Positions 13,774-19,708 of a stretch of DNA of 19,708 nucleotides are shown piece by piece (positions within the stretch are counted from its first letter, which is position 1; each line of letters opens with the position of its first letter). Position numbers and translations under genes: made by a program. The notes beneath the pieces were generated by a model, which was not told the DNA's origin, ran no database searches, and was given only the letters and a program-made list of their open reading frames with translations. Source of the stretch: JAWXVD01 sp044425705. Lineage in GTDB: Bacteria; Bacillota; Clostridia; Lachnospirales; Lachnospiraceae. The stretch is taken from NCBI GenBank assembly GCA_044425705.1, contig JAWXVD010000058.1, positions 1-19,708 of the forward strand, written 5' to 3'.

Positions 13774-13928
13774 AGTGTCAGCAAAATAATAGAACATATA
13801 TATATATCATGTGGTGAGATGTGTTTTGCTAGTTAAGAGGAGAGAAAGTTGTTGCTGTTCATGGATGGATAGTAGCAGAGGAAAAATTGTAACTGAAAAC
13901 ATTCATGTAAATGATAGGAGAACAAGAT

Positions 13929-15767
13929 ATGTGTGGAATTGTTGGATTTAACGGAAGAAAACAAGCAGCCCCCATTTTATTAGAGGGTCTTTCGAAGTTA
14001 GAATACAGAGGGTATGACTCGGCGGGAATTGCTATACGTAATGGGAAATCAGATATTAATGTTATTAAAGCAAAAGGAAGATTACAGTTCCTTTCAGAAA
14101 AAACAGATGAAGGCAAGGCAGTAAAAGGCTCTTGCGGTATTGGTCATACAAGATGGGCAACCCATGGGGAACCATCGGTTATCAATGCACATCCTCACGC
14201 TAGTGATGAAAATTCAGTGGTGGCTGTACATAACGGCATTATTGAAAATTATCAAGAATTAAAAGATAAATTAATTAGAAAAGGTTATACTTTTTATTCG
14301 GAAACAGACACAGAAGTGGCTATTAAATTAATTGATTATTATTATAAAAAATACGAAGGTACACCAGTAGATGCATTGAATCATACCATGGTGCGTATTC
14401 GTGGTTCTTATGCATTGGCAGTTATGTTCCAAGATTATCCAGAAGAAATCTTTGTGGCAAGAAAAGAAAGCCCTATGATTCTCGGTGTTGAAGATGGAGA
14501 ATCTTATATTGCGTCGGATGTACCAGCTATCTTAAAATACACAAGAAACGTATATTATATTGGAAATTTAGAAATAGCACGTTTGAAAAAAGGTGAAATC
14601 ACATTCTATAACTTAGATGGAGATGTGATTGAAAAAGAGTTAAAAGTGATTGAATGGGATGCAGAATCAGCAGAAAAAGGTGGTTTTGAGCATTTCATGA
14701 TGAAAGAAATGTATGAACAACCGAAAGTAGTTGCAGATACATTGCAATCGGTTATTACAGATGGAAAAATCGATCTTACTAAAATTGGTTTAACAGAAGA
14801 GCAATTGAACAAGATTTCACAAATTTATATTGTTGCATGTGGTTCTGCATATCATGTGGGTATGGTAGCACAATATGTGATAGAAGATTTGGCACAGATA
14901 CCAGTGAGAGTTGAATTGGCGTCAGAATTCCGTTATCGCAATCCTTTGCTTGATAAAAATGGATTGGTTATCGTGATTAGTCAATCGGGAGAGACAGCAG
15001 ATAGTTTGGCTGCACTTCGAGAAGCAAAATCCAAATCTATCCCTACCCTTGCGATTGTAAATGTAGTAGGTTCGTCTATTGCTCGTGAGGCAGATTATGT
15101 ATTTTATACCCTTGCAGGTCCAGAAATTTCTGTGGCTACAACAAAAGCTTATAGTACACAATTGATCGCCACTTATGTTTTGGGCGTACAGTGGGCTAAG
15201 ATGAGAAATACCATTACAGAAGATACTTACAAAAGTTTAATAGAAGAGTTGCTCTTATTACCAGATAAGATTGCAAAAGTATTAGAAAACAAAGAAAGAA
15301 TTCAATGGTTTGCAGCGAAGCAGGCAAATGCGAAAGATACCTTCTTTATTGGACGTGGTATTGATTATGCAACTAGCCAAGAAGGTAGTTTGAAGATGAA
15401 AGAAATTAGCTATATCCATTCAGAAGCATATGCAGCTGGAGAATTAAAACATGGAACAATTTCTCTAATTGAAGATAGAACACTTGTGATTGGTGTGTTG
15501 ACACAGAAAAATTTATATGAAAAAACAATATCCAACATGGTGGAATGTAAGAGTAGAGGTGCTTATATTGTAGGTCTTACGAACGATGGGAATTACAATA
15601 TTGAAGATATGGTGGACTTTACCATCTATGTTCCAAAAACAGATCCACATTTCACCACTTCCTTAGCAGTCATTCCATTGCAGTTATTAGGATATTATGT
15701 ATCGGTAACAAAGGGACTTGATGTAGATAAACCGAGAAATTTAGCGAAAAGTGTAACTGTGGAGTAG
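13929..15767 (+). CDS. glmS: Glutamine-fructose-6-phosphate aminotransferase (isomerising)
   Basis: GlmS makes glucosamine-6-phosphate from fructose-6-phosphate and glutamine, the entry step to peptidoglycan amino sugars. The 612-residue length matches the family (about 600-610). The N-terminal glutaminase domain begins MCGIVGF; C2 becomes the N-terminal nucleophile. It shows LEYRGYDSAGI, GHTRWATHGEPS (72-83) and HNGIIENY (101-108). Two SIS domains follow: the first with ACGSAYHVG and ISQSGETADS, the second with ISYIHSEAYAAGELKHG. The protein ends DKPRNLAKSVTVE, the usual C-terminus. The true start is ATG 13929, eight bases after AGGAG; an in-frame ATG at 13911 would bury the catalytic cysteine. 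The ArsC-like and recD2 genes follow on the same strand without a clear terminator. Confidence 0.98.
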   Translation: MCGIVGFNGRKQAAPILLEGLSKLEYRGYDSAGIAIRNGKSDINVIKAKGRLQFLSEKTDEGKAVKGSCGIGHTRWATHGEPSVINAHPHASDENSVVAVHNGIIENYQELKDKLIRKGYTFYSETDTEVAIKLIDYYYKKYEGTPVDALNHTMVRIRGSYALAVMFQDYPEEIFVARKESPMILGVEDGESYIASDVPAILKYTRNVYYIGNLEIARLKKGEITFYNLDGDVIEKELKVIEWDAESAEKGGFEHFMMKEMYEQPKVVADTLQSVITDGKIDLTKIGLTEEQLNKISQIYIVACGSAYHVGMVAQYVIEDLAQIPVRVELASEFRYRNPLLDKNGLVIVISQSGETADSLAALREAKSKSIPTLAIVNVVGSSIAREADYVFYTLAGPEISVATTKAYSTQLIATYVLGVQWAKMRNTITEDTYKSLIEELLLLPDKIAKVLENKERIQWFAAKQANAKDTFFIGRGIDYATSQEGSLKMKEISYIHSEAYAAGELKHGTISLIEDRTLVIGVLTQKNLYEKTISNMVECKSRGAYIVGLTNDGNYNIEDMVDFTIYVPKTDPHFTTSLAVIPLQLLGYYVSVTKGLDVDKPRNLAKSVTVE

Positions 15768-15878
15768 AAATGTTTTAAGCGGAACAACCATGACTAAATG
15801 CTAGAAAGTATGAAAATGAAGTGATAGTATAAAGAGTTTATTGAGGTTTGAAATCATAGAGAAGAGGAAGGAATAAAA

Positions 15879-16229
15879 ATGTTATTTATTGAATATCCAA
15901 AATGTACGACATGTAAAAAAGCCAAGAAATGGCTACAAGATCAAGGATTTGCATTTGGTGAAAGACATATTGTAGAGCAAAATCCCACCCAAGAAGAATT
16001 AAAAACATGGGTGACCTTAAGTGGATTGCCATTGAAGAAATTTTTTAATACCAGTGGATTAAAGTATCGTGAATTGGAATTAAAAGATAAATTAAAAACT
16101 ATGCCAGAAGAAGAACAATATGCATTGTTGGCAACAGATGGCATGCTTGTGAAACGCCCTATTTTAGTGGGAGAAGATTTTGTCACAGTTGGATTTAAAG
16201 AACAAGTGTGGGCTGAGATTTTGAAGTAA
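15879..16229 (+). CDS. ArsC/Spx-family thioredoxin-fold protein
   Basis: A 116-residue thioredoxin-fold protein of the ArsC/Spx/MgsR group. The N-terminus YPKCTTCKKAKKWL carries a CxxC pair (C9, C12). FFNTSGLKYREL and the conserved VKRPILV (K92, R93, P94) are family hallmarks. Spx and MgsR use the CxxC as a redox switch while touching RNA polymerase; ArsC-type members reduce arsenate or disulfides. The CxxC and short length suit either. Annotation pipelines usually call this arsenate reductase family protein, which does not prove arsenate reduction. No arsR or arsB gene is adjacent. The start is ATG 15879 with AGAGGAAGGA upstream near 15861-15870. It follows glmS by 111 bases. Confidence 0.85.
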   Translation: MLFIEYPKCTTCKKAKKWLQDQGFAFGERHIVEQNPTQEELKTWVTLSGLPLKKFFNTSGLKYRELELKDKLKTMPEEEQYALLATDGMLVKRPILVGEDFVTVGFKEQVWAEILK

Positions 16230-16242
16230 TTCTGGATAATTA

Positions 16243-16282
16243 ATTACGCAACTATGCAAAGTTCTTTTGAATAGTACGTAAT
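16243..16282. repeat. Imperfect hairpin upstream of recD2
   Basis: ATTACG (16243-16248) pairs with CGTAAT (16277-16282), and ACTAT (16251-16255) with ATAGT (16271-16275). CAAA can pair with TTTG inside. There is no T run after it on either strand, so it is a weak processing or pausing structure at best. Confidence 0.35.
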
Positions 16283-16318
16283 GAAAAGGATATCTTGTGT
16301 ACTAGGGGGATTTGTGCC

Positions 16319-18562
16319 ATGATGAAGATCAGATGTGTGGTAGAACGAATTACATATCAAAATCCTGAAAATGGATATACCGTCTTGAAGTGTAGAGTGA
16401 AAGGGTATGCGGAACTTGTACCTGTGGTGGGAAGTCTATTAGATGCAAATGTTGGCTCTGTTTTGTTGGCAGAGGGAAATTGGAAGGTGGATACCAAGTT
16501 TGGACGGCAATTTATTGCTGAAAAATGGGAAGAAACCATGCCAGCAACAGTATATGGAATGGAAAAATATTTAGGGTCTGGCCTCATAAAAGGGGTAGGC
16601 CCTAAATTTGCAAGAAGAATTGTGCAAAAATATGGTATGGATACCTTTGCAATTATTGAAGATAATGTACAACTACTGATTGAGGTGGAGGGCATTGGAA
16701 ATAAACGTGTGCAGATGATAGCAGAGTCTTGGGAAAAGCAGAAAGAGATTAAAAACATTATGCTATTCTTGCAAGAACATCAAGTGAACTCATCATATGC
16801 GGCTAAAATCTATAAACAATATGGCAATGACAGTATTGGAATCATGAAGGAAAATCCATATAAACTTGCCGATGATATTTGGGGAATCGGTTTTAAAACA
16901 GCAGATTTAATAGCAAGTAAATTAGGTTTTGGAAAAGAATCCTATGTCCGTCTCCGAAGCGGGCTTATGTATACTTTGTCAGAGCTTTCTAATGATGGGC
17001 ATGTATATGCTAGAAAAGAACAATTGATTGAAACAGCAGAGCAGTTGTTGGAGGCATCTTCAGAAACGATTATCATGACCATGGATGAGATGTTGAACAA
17101 ACATGATTTGATTTTGGAAAAAAATATTGGAAAATTAGATGCAGATGGTAATCAGATAGAAGCTATTTATTTACCACCGTTTTATTTTGCTGAAACGGGA
17201 ATTGCAAGCAAATTAAAAAAACTTGCCGCTGCACCAGCAGGTGATTCCTTATACACCAAGCTAATCCAAGCAAGGAAAACCACTGGCAATGAGAGCCTTT
17301 CAGTGAATATAGAAGGTATTGAAAAAAAAGTGGGCATGAAATACGATGAAATTCAAGCAGATGCGATTCGAAGGGCAGCAACTGCAAAAATTATGATACT
17401 CACAGGGGGACCAGGAACGGGAAAAACCACCACCACACAAGGCATTATTTCTGCCTATAGAGCCTATGGCTTAAAAGTGTTATTGGCAGCACCCACAGGC
17501 CGAGCAGCCAAACGTATGACAGAAGCCACAGGTCTAGAAGCGAAGACAATTCATAGACTATTAGAGTGTAAACCACCGGAAGGATATGAAAAAAACGAAG
17601 ATAATCCACTAGAAGGTGACGTCCTAATCTTAGATGAATGCTCTATGATTGATAGTATCCTTATGAATGCCTTATTGAAGGCCATACCATCTACAATGCG
17701 ATTGATTTTAGTAGGTGATATAGACCAACTTCCATCGGTAGGAGCAGGAAATGTATTGCGAGACATCATTGATGCAAATGTTTTTCCGGTTGTTAAGTTA
17801 ACGCGAATTTTTAGACAAGCCCAAAGTAGTCGTATTGTTATGAACGCCCATCGAATCAATGAGGGAAAGATTCCAGACACCTCTAATGGAAAAGATACAG
17901 ATTTCTTTTTTATGGAAAATGAAGATGCAGAAATGACAGTTTCACAAATTGTTGAATTAGTACATAGGAAATTACCTAAGTATTATCAGGTAGAACCATC
18001 CCAGATTCAAGTGCTCACACCGATGCAAAAAGGCGTAGTAGGTGCAACCAATCTAAATTTATCCTTGCAGGAATCCTTAAATCCAGCAGAACATGAAGTT
18101 TTCGTCAAAGGTCGTGGAGCTATCACAGTTCCTAAAGAATGCTTGCGAAGAAGTGGATTTGCATTTCGCAAGGATGATAAAGTCATGCAAATAAAAAATA
18201 ACTACGATAAGGAAGTATTCAATGGTGATATTGGAATCATTGAATCGGTCAGTGTGGAAAATAGAAATTTAAAAGTGAATTTCGAAGGCAGAATCATCGA
18301 ATACGACATTACTGATTTAGATGAACTTGTGCATGCCTATGCTACCACCATTCATAAAGCCCAAGGGTCAGAATACCCTATAGTGGTGATGCCTATCCTC
18401 ATGAACCATTACGTTATGCTCCAGAGAAACCTGATTTACACAGGAATCACTAGAGCAAAGAAAATTCTAGTCATGGTAGGAACGAAAAAAGCCTTATCCT
18501 ATGCAGTCAGAAATGTAACGGTAACGAAGCGAAATACTTTGTTGAAGGAGAGACTGTGGTAG
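16319..18562 (+). CDS. recD2: RecD2-type ATP-dependent 5'-3' DNA helicase
   Basis: RecD2 unwinds DNA with 5'-3' polarity in recombination, repair and replication fork maintenance in bacteria that lack RecBC. This 747-residue protein has the long N-terminal region that distinguishes RecD2 from RecD: an OB-like start (VVERITYQNPENGYTVLK) and tandem helix-hairpin-helix motifs (KGVGPKFARRIVQKYG and VEGIGNKRVQMIAES). Another WGIGFKTAD motif follows. The SF1 helicase core then begins: Walker A GGPGTGKT at 363-370, Walker B VLILDECSM from 435, GDIDQLPSVGAG, the ATTIHKAQGSEY motif, and motif VI YTGITRAK at 707-714. The start is ATG 16319 after AGGGGGA at 16304-16310; upstream in-frame codons lie before that site. 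Nothing is missing. It is probably transcribed with the two genes upstream or from an unseen promoter. Confidence 0.95.
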   Translation: MMKIRCVVERITYQNPENGYTVLKCRVKGYAELVPVVGSLLDANVGSVLLAEGNWKVDTKFGRQFIAEKWEETMPATVYGMEKYLGSGLIKGVGPKFARRIVQKYGMDTFAIIEDNVQLLIEVEGIGNKRVQMIAESWEKQKEIKNIMLFLQEHQVNSSYAAKIYKQYGNDSIGIMKENPYKLADDIWGIGFKTADLIASKLGFGKESYVRLRSGLMYTLSELSNDGHVYARKEQLIETAEQLLEASSETIIMTMDEMLNKHDLILEKNIGKLDADGNQIEAIYLPPFYFAETGIASKLKKLAAAPAGDSLYTKLIQARKTTGNESLSVNIEGIEKKVGMKYDEIQADAIRRAATAKIMILTGGPGTGKTTTTQGIISAYRAYGLKVLLAAPTGRAAKRMTEATGLEAKTIHRLLECKPPEGYEKNEDNPLEGDVLILDECSMIDSILMNALLKAIPSTMRLILVGDIDQLPSVGAGNVLRDIIDANVFPVVKLTRIFRQAQSSRIVMNAHRINEGKIPDTSNGKDTDFFFMENEDAEMTVSQIVELVHRKLPKYYQVEPSQIQVLTPMQKGVVGATNLNLSLQESLNPAEHEVFVKGRGAITVPKECLRRSGFAFRKDDKVMQIKNNYDKEVFNGDIGIIESVSVENRNLKVNFEGRIIEYDITDLDELVHAYATTIHKAQGSEYPIVVMPILMNHYVMLQRNLIYTGITRAKKILVMVGTKKALSYAVRNVTVTKRNTLLKERLW

Positions 18563-18580
18563 GGGGAATGCATTGTGTAG

Positions 18581-18626
18581 AATTACATGTAACTTTCAGC
18601 TTATAGCTGAATAGTTACATGTAATT
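18581..18626. terminator. Long hairpin between convergent recD2 and the uroporphyrinogen decarboxylase-like gene
   Basis: AATTACATGTAACT (18581-18594) pairs perfectly with AGTTACATGTAATT (18613-18626). TTCAGC (18595-18600) then pairs with GCTGAA (18606-18611) around TTATA, with one bulged T, making a 20-bp stem. The stop codon of the minus-strand gene lies in the right arm. Neither side has a strong U tract, so it is a bidirectional transcript-end structure by position more than by classic form. Confidence 0.6.
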
Positions 18627-19676
18627 GTACCATTGAGCATACATTTCCATGGCGTCCATTACTGCCTTTACATTTTCCAGAGGAAGACCTGGATATAACC
18701 CATAGATAAGCATCAAACCACCTTGTTTAGTGCCTAATTTTGTCACCTCATCTTTAATCAATTGATGAATCACTGTAGGAGTGGAATAAGGCGTGATGGC
18801 TTGGCGGTCAATATCTAGTTCAATACATAATTTTCCAGCCAAATGTTCCTTTATCCAATCAATACCATTCACTAAGTCTTGTAAAGTAATAATTCCAACA
18901 CCACTATCTATAATATCGTCAATGAGTAAGCGTATATCACCGTCAGAGTGCATATGTATTAATTTATTTTTATTTTTTACTGGTTGCATCAGTCTCTTGT
19001 AGCTAGGTCGTATATATTGGCGAAAATGATTAGGTGATAGCATCGGTCCTGATTGCATACCAAGGTCTTCGGCAAAGGAAATCACATCAATATCCATAGA
19101 GAGGTATTTTTTCACAATCTCTAAATTAAATTGTTCAATCATATCGATTAATGTCCATAATTCTGGCATTTCATCAACCATATCAAAAATCAGATTCTCA
19201 TACCCGCGAATATCACATAATTGCAAGAATGTATGACCATGACGCAAACCACCAATTGCAAGTTGACCACTCTTTTTTAGGAGAGATAAACGTTGTGATT
19301 CAGCTGTCCAATTAATATCGCCAATTCCAGTACAGCACTTTGGATCAGGTGCATAAAAGTGTTCTAAATCACTCCAGTCGGTCAAAGGATGTTTTACAAC
19401 AGTACCAGTAATTCCGTTGGTAGAGGTGTACCAAGTACAGCCCCAATCATCAATATAGGGAATATCCTTTTGTGCCACTAATTTGTAGGAAGGCGTGTAT
19501 GGTAATGTTGTCGGTAATTTTTGTGTAGAAAATAATAGGGGATGTTTTTCGATTTGTTCCAATAAAAATTCCTGTGGATAAGCATGCCAGCAAGAATCAT
19601 TAATACGAACGGATGCAGGGATGTAATCGGGGATATCAAAATGTATTGCTTTTAAAGCATTTTCTCTTGGTGTCAT
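18615..19676 (-). CDS. Uroporphyrinogen decarboxylase family protein
   Basis: This 353-residue protein has the TIM-barrel layout of the UroD family: MTPRENALKAIHFDIPDYIP at the start, DDWGCTWYTSTNGITGTVVK, a mid-barrel DVISFAEDLGMQSGPMLSP-type segment, YIRPSYKRLM, and KLIHMHSDGDIRLLIDDIID near 245. Besides heme-pathway HemE, this family contains corrinoid-protein methyltransferases such as MtaA/MtbA and many uncharacterised clostridial proteins. The FAEDLG and HSDGD patterns and the absence of other heme genes favour a member of the latter groups over true HemE. The substrate is unknown and no corrinoid-protein gene is in view. The start is ATG 19676 with a strong AAGGAGG (19690 down to 19684). 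It is convergent with recD2. Confidence 0.85.
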   Translation of the reverse strand: MTPRENALKAIHFDIPDYIPASVRINDSCWHAYPQEFLLEQIEKHPLLFSTQKLPTTLPYTPSYKLVAQKDIPYIDDWGCTWYTSTNGITGTVVKHPLTDWSDLEHFYAPDPKCCTGIGDINWTAESQRLSLLKKSGQLAIGGLRHGHTFLQLCDIRGYENLIFDMVDEMPELWTLIDMIEQFNLEIVKKYLSMDIDVISFAEDLGMQSGPMLSPNHFRQYIRPSYKRLMQPVKNKNKLIHMHSDGDIRLLIDDIIDSGVGIITLQDLVNGIDWIKEHLAGKLCIELDIDRQAITPYSTPTVIHQLIKDEVTKLGTKQGGLMLIYGLYPGLPLENVKAVMDAMEMYAQWYNYM

Positions 19677-19708
19677 TATGGTTCCTCCTTATGTGTGTGG
19701 TTTTTATA

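Noticed and set aside
13795..13810. TA repeat (about eight units) in the glmS leader
   Set aside because: A short AT microsatellite in AT-rich DNA, with no other sign of function.
13780..13928. glmS ribozyme/riboswitch in the glmS leader
   Set aside because: The leader is long enough, but no AGCGCC cleavage-site core or GACGAGG-type 3' core could be found.

Overview
The window is AT-rich and looks like a low-GC Gram-positive anaerobe of the Clostridia, possibly Lachnospiraceae. This is inferred from strong AGGAGG-type ribosome binding sites, TTG starts, a RecD2-type helicase without RecBC, an Spx/ArsC-like protein and an MTHFR domain of the YitJ type. No rRNA, tRNA or CRISPR array was seen.

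Left part (1 to about 8100) is accessory and partly decayed. It opens with a Com-like zinc-ribbon protein and a small one-span membrane protein. Next is a broken gene joining an XRE helix-turn-helix to a PBECR4-like domain, disrupted at an A7 run. A strong terminator separates these from a predicted toxin-antitoxin pair: an HTH-ImmA/IrrE metallopeptidase-type antitoxin followed by an overlapping PIN-domain toxin. Then come insertion-sequence remnants (12-bp inverted ends at 3538-4006 and a second fragment at 4171-4343) and a 521-residue lipoprotein of unknown function. A run of gene fragments follows (XRE tail, DUF3221-like tail, methyltransferase N-terminus) surrounding one apparently intact NTF2-like gene. 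The part ends with a two-gene UPF0718/ArsP-type permease.

Middle part (8200 to 11700) holds an orphan two-span membrane protein, a VanH-like D-2-hydroxyacid dehydrogenase ending in a textbook terminator, and a second toxin-antitoxin module. This one is HigB-like toxin first, then an HTH-ImmA/IrrE-type antitoxin. Its consensus promoter is overlaid by a perfect 15-bp palindromic operator.

Right part (11700 to 19708) is mostly housekeeping. It contains a methylenetetrahydrofolate reductase resembling the C-terminal half of bifunctional YitJ proteins, a divergent Gfo/Idh/MocA oxidoreductase, glmS (cell-wall amino sugar synthesis), an ArsC/Spx-family protein, recD2, and a convergent uroporphyrinogen decarboxylase-family gene on the minus strand.

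The most notable points are: two different toxins paired with the same antitoxin architecture 7 kb apart; the perfect operator over the higBA promoter; a canonical A AAA AAG slippery heptamer joining two gene remnants at 6250-6256; and the decayed XRE-PBECR4 gene.
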